In this document: piece after piece, positions 8,650-17,739 of the stretch
How positions within the stretch are numbered: the first letter of the stretch is position 1
Layout of the letters: each line of letters opens with the position of its first letter
Assembly (NCBI GenBank): GCA_044358015.1
Contig: JBIKOO010000006.1
Location: 1 to 64,000 of the forward strand
DNA: 64,000 nt
Source: Casp-actino8 sp044358015
GTDB lineage: Bacteria; Actinomycetota; Acidimicrobiia; Acidimicrobiales; Ilumatobacteraceae
Direction of reading: 5' to 3'
Notes under the pieces: generated by a model
What the model was told of the DNA's origin: nothing
What the model saw: only the letters and a program-made list of their open reading frames with translations
Databases searched by the model: none
Made by a program: the position numbers and the translations under genes

Positions 8650-9405
8650 TTGTCACAGAATTCTGATTTTGATCCTGCAAGTGTTGCAATAAGGCCGGCC
8701 GCAACAGTGATGTTGTTGCGTGAGTCTGATGTAACAGGCGTTGAAGTTTTCATGATGCGTCGCACAACCAAGGCCGCTTTCGCCGGAGGAATGTATGTCT
8801 TCCCTGGTGGAGCAGTTGATGCGGAAGATTCGTCTTATGAAATTGCAGCAATCCGCGAATGCTTCGAAGAAGCCGGCGTGTTGTTGGCCCGAACTTCAAC
8901 GGGTGTGACCGTGCGATTTGATGATCCGGTGTCGCACGAGCGCTTTACGACGTACCGTCACACCGTTCATGCTGGCGAACGCAGTATGACCAGTGTGTTG
9001 ACCACCGAGAATCTTGTTGCCCAAACCGAAGAGTTGTTGTGGGTCGCTCATTGGGTGACGCCTTATGGCGAAGTTCGTCGATTTGATACGCGTTTCTTCG
9101 TCGTGGCAATGCCCGATGATCAGACACCACTGCACGACGATAAGGAAACCGTTGACAGCTTGTGGGTTACACCAAGTGATGCTCTGAATCGTGCGCATGC
9201 CGGTGAGCTACTGATGTTGCCACCAACGACCGCCAATCTTGAGTTCCTGGCCGCACATTCATCGGTTGATGCAATCATGGATGCCGCTGGCAAGATCGGA
9301 ACCCCGCCCAAACTTTTACCCAAAGTGAAGTGGCGTGATGACGGACGTATTGATGCGCTGCTCATGCCAGGAGATGCCGGATACGATGACCTGCCCGATC
9401 GTTGA
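8650..9405 (+). CDS. Nudix hydrolase
   Basis: A 251-residue Nudix hydrolase. The Nudix box is readable as GGAVDAEDSSYEIAAIRECF followed by EEAG, giving the G-x5-E-x7-RE-x2-EE-x-G pattern (residues about 56-79); the glutamates bind the catalytic Mg2+. FPGGAVD just before it is typical of the subgroup acting on nucleoside diphosphates or CoA derivatives such as NUDT19-like proteins, but the substrate cannot be assigned. The start is the TTG at 8650, two bases after the fxsA stop, so the two genes are likely cotranscribed. It converges with the sigma-like gene (nine bases). Confidence 0.85.
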   Translation: MSQNSDFDPASVAIRPAATVMLLRESDVTGVEVFMMRRTTKAAFAGGMYVFPGGAVDAEDSSYEIAAIRECFEEAGVLLARTSTGVTVRFDDPVSHERFTTYRHTVHAGERSMTSVLTTENLVAQTEELLWVAHWVTPYGEVRRFDTRFFVVAMPDDQTPLHDDKETVDSLWVTPSDALNRAHAGELLMLPPTTANLEFLAAHSSVDAIMDAAGKIGTPPKLLPKVKWRDDGRIDALLMPGDAGYDDLPDR

Positions 9406-9413
9406 ATATGTGT

Positions 9414-10196
9414 TCACGGTTGTAGATCATCTCGTTCGGTAAGTACCTCGCGCGCCTTATTGATTGCTCGTTCGCGACGGTTGCGAACACTGCGCGGTTT
9501 GATATTGAGATGTGGGGCGATCTCGACGGAGTTGATGTCATGGCAGATGGCACGCAATATCTGGAGATCGTTCTCGGTGAGTCCATGTTTTTCAAATTCA
9601 TAAAACAACAGGTCAAGGTAGGCACTGTTGCCTACCGGATCATTGTCAAATTGGCCACGACGAAAACGTTCAAACTCAATCCCCAGTAATCCTCCCGGTG
9701 CAAAATTGAATTCGGTGCGATTTCGCTTGAGGCGGGGCTCGCGCACAAATGCTTGATATTCAATATCCATGAGCAGGTTTGCTGCGACACGGCGGGGACG
9801 ACGGTCAATGGGGAATCTGCGAATAACGATCCAGGCCGCCGATGCAATGAGATCAAATGCGCTTGATAAACCCCCGACAGTTAAAGGAGCGCGGCGCATG
9901 GCCATAGAAATAAGACCGGGCATGATGCGTTGGAAAACCATCCGAGTCGCTAAGTCGTCAGCCTTGGCACACTCAACTAGTCGGGCCAAGTATTCATCAA
10001 AGTGGTCGGCATTTGTGGTGTCGTCAAGTCCGCTTCGTAACAGCATCTCTTGAAGGTGAGTAACGGGTTCTCCAGGTAAGCCCAAGGAGTTTGCTCGGCG
10101 AATGTTGTGAGGTTGACGAGCCATTCGTTGCCATTCGGCCATGAGATTGGTTGCCAAACTGATACGGCCGGTTCGAGTGATATGTGTTGGTGTCAT
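9414..10196 (-). CDS. Sigma-like HTH regulatory protein
   Basis: A 260-residue protein from the ATG at 10196 (an open frame reaches 10280). The C-terminal 55 residues resemble sigma-70 region 4 / LuxR-type HTH: GLTENDLQILRAICHDIN followed by IAPHLNIKPRSVRNRRERAI, where the second helix and its Arg-rich recognition segment are plain. The N-terminal part is helical and Arg-rich and does not show a clear sigma region 2. It could be a divergent sigma factor or a dedicated regulator. It is transcribed away from the FHA-FtsK gene with about 100 bases between starts, so it may control it. Confidence 0.55.
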   Translation of the reverse strand: MTPTHITRTGRISLATNLMAEWQRMARQPHNIRRANSLGLPGEPVTHLQEMLLRSGLDDTTNADHFDEYLARLVECAKADDLATRMVFQRIMPGLISMAMRRAPLTVGGLSSAFDLIASAAWIVIRRFPIDRRPRRVAANLLMDIEYQAFVREPRLKRNRTEFNFAPGGLLGIEFERFRRGQFDNDPVGNSAYLDLLFYEFEKHGLTENDLQILRAICHDINSVEIAPHLNIKPRSVRNRRERAINKAREVLTERDDLQP

Positions 10197-10297
10197 GGCG
10201 CCACTAGGCACCAGGACCGTCACCGCCCGTCGCACTACAACCTCGATCAACACAGGTGGTGAGACCGTGGGTGAGAGCAACGAGGCATCACTGCGCC

Positions 10298-13200
10298 ATG
10301 AATTCGTACGAACTTGTCGTTATGAGTGGACCTGACAGTGGGGCAGTTCTGCCCATGCAACTTGGTCGTCAGACCATTGGCCGTTCAAACGTGGCGGGAC
10401 TCACGATTGATGATCCCTCGGTTGAACCTCATCATGGGCTTTTTGATTGGAACCCACCGCGTCTTGAGTGCCAGGCACTTGGTGGCGTCTTGCAGGTTGA
10501 CAACGGTGGTCATGTGCCGACTGTTGCCATCGGCGAATCTTGGTGTGAGGTTCGCCAGGCTCAACAATCTGCGGAGCGGCCTCCCGCGATCTTCCATCGG
10601 GTGCTGCACGAGAATCAAGAAAGTCTCTTGGCTCCGAAGCGACCAGAACTCGAGCCCGAACCAACGGCCCCAATGTCGCCGCCAATGGTCCCTATCGTGA
10701 GTGGAACGGTGCTTGGTGTGGTGATGGCAGTCGTGACCAAACAAATGCTTTTTGCTCTCTTCGCGATGACGACTGGACTCATCGCGTTGTTGACTTGGGT
10801 AGTGAGCCGCGCCTCCTATCGGAGGTCAATGATTCGATGGCGTCGCAAGGTGTTGCGTACCACCGAGCAGTTTCATCAGCAAAACATTGAATTCACGAAA
10901 GCGTTAGTTGAACGGCGTCGCTACCGCCACACGTCAATCGGTCGGTTGCGGGTCAGTGTTGAAAAAGGTGACGCCCACTTATGGGCGTATCGGAAACTTG
11001 ATGAGGTGTGTGTTGGCGTAGAAGCGCGCGAAGTGATGCTCAAGGACGATGAGCAACCGATTGTCATCACTCACTATCCGCGGAGTGTCAACATCGCTGC
11101 CGGCAAAATTCTTGGGGTTTACGGAATGCGGGCTCGTCAGTGCGTGACTGCATTGATCGCGCGACTTGCTGTTGAAATTGGACCAGCCGACTGGCAGTTG
11201 ATTTTTGCCAGTGATGTGGACGACGAGTGGAAGTTCTTGAAAGAATTCGTTCAGGTGCGGAGCACACCCTTAGACCGATTTGATCTTGAAAGTGCCGGCT
11301 ACGAAAACAAACATCGTTTGATTTTTGTACACGAGAAAGAAACAATTGCCAACCGAACTTCAATCGCTCGTCGAATTCTTCACAACCAAAATGTCTCCAT
11401 GATCGTTGTGGCTCCAAGTCGTCTTGATCTTTCGGCTCTGTGTAGCGACACACTCAATGCTGATGAAACTGGAATTGATGGGATGTCTGAAACAACCGCC
11501 CGACATTTTGCGCAGGCTCTCAGGCGGTGGATTGATCCCGACGACGATGGAAGTTTTGTGCCGAAAGAAGTTCCGTTTTCAACATCTGTGAAGAACTCTC
11601 AACTTTCATCTCAATCAATCGCAACGTATTGGCAACAACAAGACCGCGATTGTTTGAGCGTGATCCTCGGAGAGTCGGCCGATGGTCCAATCGCTATTGA
11701 TCTGGTCAACGATGGTCCACATGCAGTTGTGGTGGGGACTACGGGTTCAGGTAAAAGTGACTTCCTCAGAACATGGGTGATCGGGCTTGCTCTGCAATAT
11801 TCGCCAAACGACGTGACTTTCATCTTGATTGATTACAAGGGCGGCGCAGCTTTCGACTCATGCATGAATCTTCCACACGTAGTTGGTGTGATTACCGATC
11901 TTGATGTCGGTTTAGCCGAAAGAGTGTTAGTGAGTCTTGAGGCAGAGTTGCGCTATCGCGAGCAACAACTTCGAAATGACCCGAAAATGCGCTTATCGCG
12001 CTTGGTTGTTGTCGTTGATGAATTGGCAGCATTGAAAGAGGATGTCCCTAACTTCATCGGATCCCTCGTTGGAATTGCTCAGCGCGGCCGAAGTTTAGGA
12101 ATTCATCTCATTGTTGCCACGCAACGTCCCGGATCGGCATTGTCGGCTGATGTGTTGGCAAATGCCAATATCCGACTCGCACTACGAGTTCAATCCAGCC
12201 ACGATTCGTCCGAGATTGTTGGCTCGAACGTGGCGGCGAGCTTTTCACGAGATACTCCTGGTCGAGCAGTCTTACGTCTTGGCTCGGATGAACTGTATGT
12301 CTTTCAGGCCACACACCTAGATATTGACATTGAGTCACTGGTCATCATGGTGAATGAATCACGGGCACTCGTAGAAATTCCCGATCCGCGACGTCCGTGG
12401 CTTGATGCGTTACCCAATCAACTCGTGGCCAAAGAGATTGCATCCACGAGGCTCATGCATAATTCTGAAGTTGTGATTGGTCTGGTTGATGACCCGATGC
12501 ATCAACAGCAAGTTCCACTTCTATGGGAGTTATCACAACATGTTTTTATTTTTGGGTCGGCGAAGACAGGTAAAACCAGTGCGTTAACGATGATGCGCCA
12601 GCAATCGGTGGCACGCGACGCGCAAGTCTTCTCAATCAGTTGTTCTGGCCTGCGATCGTCAACAGCGCAGCATATTGATGTCAGCGATCGTGAATTGTTA
12701 CGGCGACTGTTGCTGATGATGATCAAAAGAATTGACGGACCACCAGTTTTGGATGAAGAGGAGCAGTGGGTTTTGTTCATTGACGATATTGATATTTGGC
12801 GTAATCATTTCATTGACGATCGCATCGGTCTCGAAATCTGGACGATGTTTGAAAGAATTTTCTTAGAGGGACCGAGCCACCGCATTGCGTGCGTGATTTC
12901 TGGAATTCAGGCAACGGCGATTCCGGCGATGTTGAGTAGCCGTGTGAAGCAGAAGTGGGCATTGACATCACCTCCTGGTCGTTGTGTGGTCGATTGCGAC
13001 GGCCGAGAATTGTTTGCACAATTGTCGGCACCAGAAAGTGGCGTTAGTGCATCTGAGTCTGTACTTGCATCGCAACCGGAGTTGCGTCATCTGCCACGGA
13101 TGATCACGAGTGATTCATTGCAACAGGCCGAATCATGGGCGGTGCTGGCCGATGATCTCATTGAGGTGTGTCTGCCACTCGGAAGAGGGATTGCAATCTT

Positions 13201-13675
13201 GGGCGCGCGCCATTCGGGTCGAACGATGGTGATGGGAGCAATGCAACATGCTTGGGAGCAGGTTCATCCACGGGGTCGGGTCATTGACCTTCGACAGCAC
13301 ACAAAAATCGTCGATGTGTACAGCGAGTTTGAAAAAGAGCCGACGCTGATACTCGCTGATGAATCGACGATGTATCCAGGCATTGCTGATTTTATGAATC
13401 AGGCCGCAATAAGTTCAGGCAACGTCACGTTGATAGCAAGTGCATCACCGAACTTCGTGCGCGCGCACCCTGAACATTGGTTAAATACTTTGCGGCGAGC
13501 ACGTACTGGGATGTTGCTCGGACGTGCGGCCGTAGATGAAGCGGATCTACTTGGCCTGTACACATCGCAACCACATGTTTACGGTGAAGCAAAGGGACGT
13601 GGGTTGTGGGTTGTTGACGGATGCCCCATCGGCATCGCTCAATCAGCGAGCGCGAAGTTCGAGGCGGTCGCGTAA
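10298..13675 (+). CDS. FHA-FtsK/SpoIIIE ATPase, EssC/EccC-like
   Basis: A 1125-residue membrane ATPase built like the type VII secretion motor EssC. An N-terminal FHA-like domain (residues about 3-70, with GRQTIGRSN) is followed by two transmembrane helices (about 130-170) and three FtsK-type ATPase modules. The first has Walker A GTTGSGKSDFL (near 485) and Walker B RLVVVVDEL (near 570), plus VATQRPG. The second has FGSAKTGKTSA (near 755) with LFIDDIDIW. The third, near 970, has GARHSGRTM, missing the invariant Lys, so it is probably inactive. No WXG100 substrate or other secretion gene is nearby. Its 3' end overlaps the convergent Crp gene by 33 bases. Confidence 0.82.
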   Translation: MNSYELVVMSGPDSGAVLPMQLGRQTIGRSNVAGLTIDDPSVEPHHGLFDWNPPRLECQALGGVLQVDNGGHVPTVAIGESWCEVRQAQQSAERPPAIFHRVLHENQESLLAPKRPELEPEPTAPMSPPMVPIVSGTVLGVVMAVVTKQMLFALFAMTTGLIALLTWVVSRASYRRSMIRWRRKVLRTTEQFHQQNIEFTKALVERRRYRHTSIGRLRVSVEKGDAHLWAYRKLDEVCVGVEAREVMLKDDEQPIVITHYPRSVNIAAGKILGVYGMRARQCVTALIARLAVEIGPADWQLIFASDVDDEWKFLKEFVQVRSTPLDRFDLESAGYENKHRLIFVHEKETIANRTSIARRILHNQNVSMIVVAPSRLDLSALCSDTLNADETGIDGMSETTARHFAQALRRWIDPDDDGSFVPKEVPFSTSVKNSQLSSQSIATYWQQQDRDCLSVILGESADGPIAIDLVNDGPHAVVVGTTGSGKSDFLRTWVIGLALQYSPNDVTFILIDYKGGAAFDSCMNLPHVVGVITDLDVGLAERVLVSLEAELRYREQQLRNDPKMRLSRLVVVVDELAALKEDVPNFIGSLVGIAQRGRSLGIHLIVATQRPGSALSADVLANANIRLALRVQSSHDSSEIVGSNVAASFSRDTPGRAVLRLGSDELYVFQATHLDIDIESLVIMVNESRALVEIPDPRRPWLDALPNQLVAKEIASTRLMHNSEVVIGLVDDPMHQQQVPLLWELSQHVFIFGSAKTGKTSALTMMRQQSVARDAQVFSISCSGLRSSTAQHIDVSDRELLRRLLLMMIKRIDGPPVLDEEEQWVLFIDDIDIWRNHFIDDRIGLEIWTMFERIFLEGPSHRIACVISGIQATAIPAMLSSRVKQKWALTSPPGRCVVDCDGRELFAQLSAPESGVSASESVLASQPELRHLPRMITSDSLQQAESWAVLADDLIEVCLPLGRGIAILGARHSGRTMVMGAMQHAWEQVHPRGRVIDLRQHTKIVDVYSEFEKEPTLILADESTMYPGIADFMNQAAISSGNVTLIASASPNFVRAHPEHWLNTLRRARTGMLLGRAAVDEADLLGLYTSQPHVYGEAKGRGLWVVDGCPIGIAQSASAKFEAVA

Positions 13676-14302
13676 CAAGATTTTGTAGCGGCGCTCGTGT
13701 TGCTCGATCCAGCCCAAGCGGATGAAGCTACTAATTGCTTTGTTCACACGTTCACGTGAAGCACCAACCATGCCAGCGAGTTCTTCTTGAGTGACAGGTA
13801 GAACAAATTCGTCGGCTCCAGCAGCAAGTTCCAAAAGACGCTTGGCGGTACGACCAGTGACGTCGAGGAAAACGGAGTCGGCAAGGGCACCGTCCATGAC
13901 ACGAAGGCGCTCGGCCAACATGCGTACAACGCCGCGCAGAACCTTCGGGTTGTTGTCAAGTAATTCGCCTACGGGATCGTAGGGAATTTCAAGAACTTCG
14001 CTCGGTTCAATGGCGCGAGCCATAGCCGAACGTGGACCACCATCAAGTAATCCCATTTCGCCGAAGAGATCTCCGGCTTCCATGAGAGCCACCATGCTCT
14101 CGCGCTTGTCGAGTTCGCTGGCAATCGCAATTGCGACGCGACCGCTGATGACGATGTACATCGACTCAGCTTCTTCACCTGCCTCAAACAAGTGATCGCC
14201 ACGCGAAAGTATGCGCTTTCGGCCAGTGGCAGCGATCGCGGAGACCTGTTCGGTCGGCGCGTCGCCAAAAAAATCGGTGCGGAGGAGGACGTCTTCGTAA
14301 GC
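13643..14302 (-). CDS. Crp/Fnr-family transcription regulator
   Basis: A 219-residue regulator from the ATG at 14302 (an in-frame ATG at 14314 would add four residues). Residues 1-120 form a cyclic-nucleotide-binding fold with FGEMGLLDGGPRSAMARA, close to the Crp phosphate-binding cassette (normally GELAL...RSA), which suggests cAMP or another nucleotide as ligand. A long helix leads to a winged HTH with TQEELAGMVGASRERVNKAI as the DNA-reading part. No Cys cluster for an iron-sulfur centre is present, so it is Crp-like rather than Fnr-like. Divergent from ispD; convergent and overlapping with the FtsK-type gene. Confidence 0.9.
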   Translation of the reverse strand, partial: AYEDVLLRTDFFGDAPTEQVSAIAATGRKRILSRGDHLFEAGEEAESMYIVISGRVAIAIASELDKRESMVALMEAGDLFGEMGLLDGGPRSAMARAIEPSEVLEIPYDPVGELLDNNPKVLRGVVRMLAERLRVMDGALADSVFLDVTGRTAKRLLELAAGADEFVLPVTQEELAGMVGASRERVNKAISSFIRLGWIEQHERRYKILLRDRLELRAR

Positions 14303-14335
14303 CATCAGAACCATACGGTACTACCCTCAACCCGT

Positions 14336-15082
14336 ATGTCCGATGTTCAGGCGACAACACCAGCGATAACTCCGCCGAATGGAGCCTCGCCACAGATCTG
14401 GACAATTGTGGTCGCAGGTGGTTCAGGGCGTCGTTTTGGGACGATGAAGCAATACGAGATGATTGACGACCGCCGGGTGCTCGATCATGCCATCGGGGTC
14501 GCGCTATCCAGTAGCGACGGGGTTGTCGTTGCTGTTCCGGTCGATGATGTCGCCGATGAAACGACCATCCATGCCCCTTATCCGCAGGTGCGGGTGGTGC
14601 CGGGCGGTCCGACTCGAACTGCAAGTGTGCGAAATGGCCTGACTGCTGTACCTGCTGACGCAACGATGATTTTGGTGCATGATGCGGCGCGACCATTTGC
14701 AACTGAACATTTGTATCGCTCAGTGATCGCCGCAGTTGTTTCCGGTGCCGACGGCTCGGTTCCGGGTTTGCCCGTTGTTGACACGGTGAAGGTGATTGAA
14801 GTGGCGCACTCATCGGTGGTTGACGCAGTCGTTCCTCATGTTGTGAGTACACCTGATCGCGCCACTTTGGTTGCTGTGCAAACCCCGCAGGCATTTCGCG
14901 CAGAGATTTTGCGTCGGGCGTATATCCCCGAGATTGATGGCACCGATGATTCGTCATTGGTTGAGGCAATTGGCGGTACCGTCATAGTCGTGTCTGGTGA
15001 AGCAAACAATCGCAAAATTACGCATCCCGAAGATTTGGTGTGGGCGCGCGAATTCATTGCAAGTAAGCGGGCCAGTTCATGA
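14336..15082 (+). CDS. ispD: 2-C-methyl-D-erythritol 4-phosphate cytidylyltransferase
   Basis: A 248-residue cytosolic enzyme of the MEP isoprenoid pathway; it joins CTP and methylerythritol phosphate. The nucleotide-binding motif VVAGGSGRRFG lies near residue 23, followed by KQY; VHDAARPF near residue 118 and TPQAFR near residue 185 are further family signatures. The open frame extends upstream into the divergent Crp gene, but the ATG at 14336 starts a normal-length protein and has TACCCT eight bases ahead. It overlaps ispF by four bases, and rlmB follows, giving an ispD-ispF-rlmB operon. Confidence 0.95.
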   Translation: MSDVQATTPAITPPNGASPQIWTIVVAGGSGRRFGTMKQYEMIDDRRVLDHAIGVALSSSDGVVVAVPVDDVADETTIHAPYPQVRVVPGGPTRTASVRNGLTAVPADATMILVHDAARPFATEHLYRSVIAAVVSGADGSVPGLPVVDTVKVIEVAHSSVVDAVVPHVVSTPDRATLVAVQTPQAFRAEILRRAYIPEIDGTDDSSLVEAIGGTVIVVSGEANNRKITHPEDLVWAREFIASKRASS

Positions 15083-15582
15083 GTATTACCGGAGTACGCG
15101 TTGGCCAAGGTTTTGATATTCATCGTTTCAGCGATGATCCGAATCGACCGTTGGTTTTAGGTGGAGTCACATTTGAGGGTGCACGCGGACTTGAAGGTCA
15201 TAGTGACGCTGATGCAATTGCGCACGCATGTGCCGATGCATTGTTAGGTGCTGCTGGCCTTGGCGACATTGGTCAGCATTTTCCTGATACCGATCCGCAA
15301 TGGAAAGGTGTTGATTCGCTCAAGCTTCTCGATCACGTGGCCATGTTGGTACGTGCTCAAGGTTGGGTCATTGGCAACATCGATTGCAGCGCTGTCTGCG
15401 AACAACCAAAGTTGGCGCCGCGCCGCGAAGAGATGCAACAAAAGTTGTCGACGGCAACGGGGGCACCAGTCTCTGTGAAGGGACGTCGTGCAGAAGGTCT
15501 TGGTGCGCTCGGCCGTCAAGAAGGTATTGCTTGTTGGGCAGTTGCCGTGATTTTTCAAGTTGAAAATAGGAGTGAAGTCTGA
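15079..15582 (+). CDS. ispF: 2-C-methyl-D-erythritol 2,4-cyclodiphosphate synthase
   Basis: A 167-residue enzyme that makes the cyclic diphosphate intermediate of the MEP pathway, normally as a trimer with Zn2+. The metal ligands Asp and His are in GQGFDIHRF near residue 12, the second His is in LEGHSDADAIAHA near residue 41, and IGQHFPDTDPQWKG is the family signature. Length matches the family (about 160). It overlaps ispD by four bases and shares one base with the rlmB start codon, so the three genes are translationally coupled. Confidence 0.95.
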   Translation: MSITGVRVGQGFDIHRFSDDPNRPLVLGGVTFEGARGLEGHSDADAIAHACADALLGAAGLGDIGQHFPDTDPQWKGVDSLKLLDHVAMLVRAQGWVIGNIDCSAVCEQPKLAPRREEMQQKLSTATGAPVSVKGRRAEGLGALGRQEGIACWAVAVIFQVENRSEV

Positions 15583-16622
15583 TGGCTGCACGTAAAAGTT
15601 CCAGTCCTCGCCCCGTGTCAGGTGGCAAAGGAAAACCTGCACCAAAGCCAGCTGGCCGCGAGCGTCCAGCGTCGCGCAAAGTGTCGGCTGGCAAAGGAAA
15701 GCCTGCAGCTTCTGGTGGCCCCGTTGCCAAAGGTCGTAACCCCGGACCATCGAGTCGCGGTCCTCGCGTGCCTGATGCTCGAGGAGCCGCGCGTACCGGC
15801 CCCGTGCAAGCAGGACCAATTAAGCCCGGACGTGCTTCTGGTCGAGGTACTGGTCGTGCCACTGGTGACAAAGACGATGATCTCGGCGGCACTCAAATTG
15901 AAGGTCGCCAAGCGGTACGCGAACTTCTCATTGCTGGTCGCCGCCGCACATTCGAGGTTTGGATTGCTGGTGATCTTGATGAAAGCGATGTGGTTGAAGA
16001 CATCAAGCAACTCGCGCGTGCGAACCGCGTGCCGGTGATTGAAGTCAGTCGGAAGAAACTTGATTACACCGCACGCAGCGAAGCCCCGCAAGGAGTCTTG
16101 GCCCACGCCGAACCATTGCCTTCGGTTCCGATTGATGCATTGCTACGTCGTCGTCCCGGCAAAGCACCGTTCTTGGTTGCCGTTGATGGCGTCACCGATC
16201 CAGGCAACTTGGGCGCACTGTTGCGCTGTTGCGATGGTGCCGGCGTTGACGGAGTGATTTTGCCGCGTCACCGCAGTGTGCACATCACACCGACTGTGGC
16301 TAAAACATCCGTTGGCGCAATTGAGTATGTACCGATGTCAGTTGTGGGTGGCCTGCCCACCACATTGGCTCGGATGCGCGAACTGGGCATTTGGGTAGTG
16401 GGTCTTGACGATGCGGCCGACAAGTCGCTGTTTGAACTCGGAGACTTGGCGACTGAGGGAATTTGTTTGGTCATGGGAGCTGAAGGAACGGGGTTATCCC
16501 GCCTTGTTCGCGAACGCTGTGACCTGATTGTGAGCATTCCGATGAAGGGTCGCCTCAGTTCATTGAATGTTTCTGTGGCAGCGTCGCTCGCCACATATGA
16601 AGTCGCCCGTCATCGTCGCTAG
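15582..16622 (+). CDS. rlmB: TrmH-family rRNA 2'-O-methyltransferase (RlmB-like)
   Basis: A 346-residue SPOUT methyltransferase, probably methylating the ribose of a guanosine in 23S rRNA. The first 95 or so residues are a disordered, very basic Lys/Arg/Pro/Gly/Ala tail with a repeated GGKGKPA / AGKGKPA element. The catalytic part starts at QIEGRQAVREL, the substrate-binding domain; SPOUT motifs follow: VDGVTDPGNLGALLR near residue 205, LVMGAEGTGLSRLVRE near residue 295 and SIPMKGRLSSLNVSVA near residue 320. Bacterial RlmB is usually about 250 residues, so the tail is an addition common in actinobacteria. The ATG shares its A with the ispF stop. Confidence 0.88.
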   Translation: MAARKSSSPRPVSGGKGKPAPKPAGRERPASRKVSAGKGKPAASGGPVAKGRNPGPSSRGPRVPDARGAARTGPVQAGPIKPGRASGRGTGRATGDKDDDLGGTQIEGRQAVRELLIAGRRRTFEVWIAGDLDESDVVEDIKQLARANRVPVIEVSRKKLDYTARSEAPQGVLAHAEPLPSVPIDALLRRRPGKAPFLVAVDGVTDPGNLGALLRCCDGAGVDGVILPRHRSVHITPTVAKTSVGAIEYVPMSVVGGLPTTLARMRELGIWVVGLDDAADKSLFELGDLATEGICLVMGAEGTGLSRLVRERCDLIVSIPMKGRLSSLNVSVAASLATYEVARHRR

Positions 16623-16647
16623 CCTGCAGGCGTTGCGTCAGCGACAC

Positions 16648-16719
16648 GCCGGGTTAGCTCAGTGGTAGAGCAACCGCCTTGTAAGTGGTAGGTCGTGGGT
16701 TCAATCCCCACACCCGGCT
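16648..16719 (+). tRNA. tRNA-Thr (anticodon UGU)
   Basis: Seventy-two bases fold into a standard cloverleaf. The acceptor arm GCCGGGT pairs with ACCCGGC, with discriminator T at 16719. The D arm contains TAGCTCAGTGGTAGAGCA, the anticodon arm is ACCGC-CTTGTAA-GTGGT with TGT at the anticodon, and the T arm has GTGGG-TTCAATC-CCCAC. UGU reads ACA (and related Thr codons). The CCA end is not encoded. It sits alone between rlmB and the convergent udk. Confidence 0.96.
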
Positions 16720-16739
16720 CTCTTTGTACGGTGGTTGGG

Positions 16740-17372
16740 TCAGCGTAAAACTTCGCGAATACGTGCCACGAGCACATTGAATGCGGCGTCGTTTTGGCCG
16801 CCTTCAGGGAAAATCACGTCAGCGAAGCGCTTACTAGGCTCAACGAAAAATTCGTGACTAGGTCGAACAGTGGCCAAATATTGAGCAATCACGCTGTCGT
16901 GCGTGCGTCCTCGATCGGTGATGTCGCGTTGGAGTCGTCGCGTGAGGCGAATGTCGGCAGGCGTGTCAACAAAAATCTTGAGATCAAAAAGTTCACGCAG
17001 GGCCGGATCAATCAAGGCCAAAATGCCTTCAAAAACGACGATTTGGGTGGGATGAATAACTTCGACCTCGGTTGAACGATTGTGATCGGCATAGTCATAG
17101 ACCGGAACTTCAATCGTGTTCCCAGCGATGAGGTCGGTGAGTTGCTTGATCATAAGGGGCCACTCAAAGGCATTGGGATGGTCGTAGTTGGCAGCCGCCC
17201 GAACCTCAAAGGCCTCGTGCGTGCGGTCGATGTAGTAGGCGTCTTGGCGAATCAAGGCCAGATTGTCGGGGCCAATGACCTCAACGAGTCGCTCGGCGAC
17301 GGTCGTCTTGCCCGAGCACGTACCTCCAGCGACGCCAATAACGAAAGGCTTTGCGGCATTTTCCCTGCTCAT
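16740..17372 (-). CDS. udk: Uridine kinase
   Basis: A 210-residue cytosolic kinase of the pyrimidine salvage pathway (uridine or cytidine to UMP or CMP). The P-loop is GVAGGTCSGKTTVAERL near residue 15, the substrate motif NYDHPNAFEWPLM near residue 80, and VFEGILAL near residue 112 holds the Walker B-like strand. RLQRDITDRGR near residue 155 is the lid. The open frame reaches 17462, but the ATG at 17372 gives the usual family length and has a TACTCT hexamer nine bases upstream. Confidence 0.92.
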   Translation of the reverse strand: MSRENAAKPFVIGVAGGTCSGKTTVAERLVEVIGPDNLALIRQDAYYIDRTHEAFEVRAAANYDHPNAFEWPLMIKQLTDLIAGNTIEVPVYDYADHNRSTEVEVIHPTQIVVFEGILALIDPALRELFDLKIFVDTPADIRLTRRLQRDITDRGRTHDSVIAQYLATVRPSHEFFVEPSKRFADVIFPEGGQNDAAFNVLVARIREVLR

Positions 17373-17478
17373 GCACACAGGAGAGTAGTCGCTAGCGGCT
17401 CTTATAGCACCCTTGTTAGCGAGAAATGGTTTCTGTCGGTGCTTGTATTGGGGCACCTCCAACGGGCAGGCTTAAGGC

Positions 17479-17739
17479 ATGTCCCTAAGCGAACGTGAAC
17501 AAGCAATCCTGGATTTTGAACGGGGCTGGTGGACCGAAGATGGCGTTAAAGACCTGATGTTGCGCGAGCGCTTCAGTTGTTCGGCTGATGATTACTACAA
17601 CGAATTGAACAGGCTGCTGGATACCGCCGAAGCATTGGCGTACGATCCTCTTGTTGTTCGCCGTTTACAAAGGGCGCGTGAACGACGTCGTCGTATGCGT
17701 CTTGATGGCGCTTCTGAGTCCGGAGGGTTACAAGCATGA
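17479..17739 (+). CDS. DUF3263-family small protein
   Basis: An 86-residue protein of the actinobacterial DUF3263 family. The recognisable core is ILDFERGWW followed by KDLMLRERFSCSADDYYNEL and an Arg-rich helix (RRLQRARERRRRMR); family members look like small HTH-type proteins. The role is unknown, though the gene is regularly found upstream of a LytR_C protein, as here. The downstream gene overlaps its stop by four bases. Confidence 0.85.
   Translation: MSLSEREQAILDFERGWWTEDGVKDLMLRERFSCSADDYYNELNRLLDTAEALAYDPLVVRRLQRARERRRRMRLDGASESGGLQA

Noticed and set aside
13643..13675. Overlap of the FtsK-type and Crp genes as a sign of frameshift
   Set aside because: Both ends carry normal C-termini; short convergent overlaps also occur at 30064-30067 and 43553-43566, so this is ordinary gene packing.
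16268..16594. Long minus-strand frame opposite the rRNA methyltransferase gene
   Set aside because: Pure shadow of a well-supported coding gene; composition and motifs do not resemble a protein.
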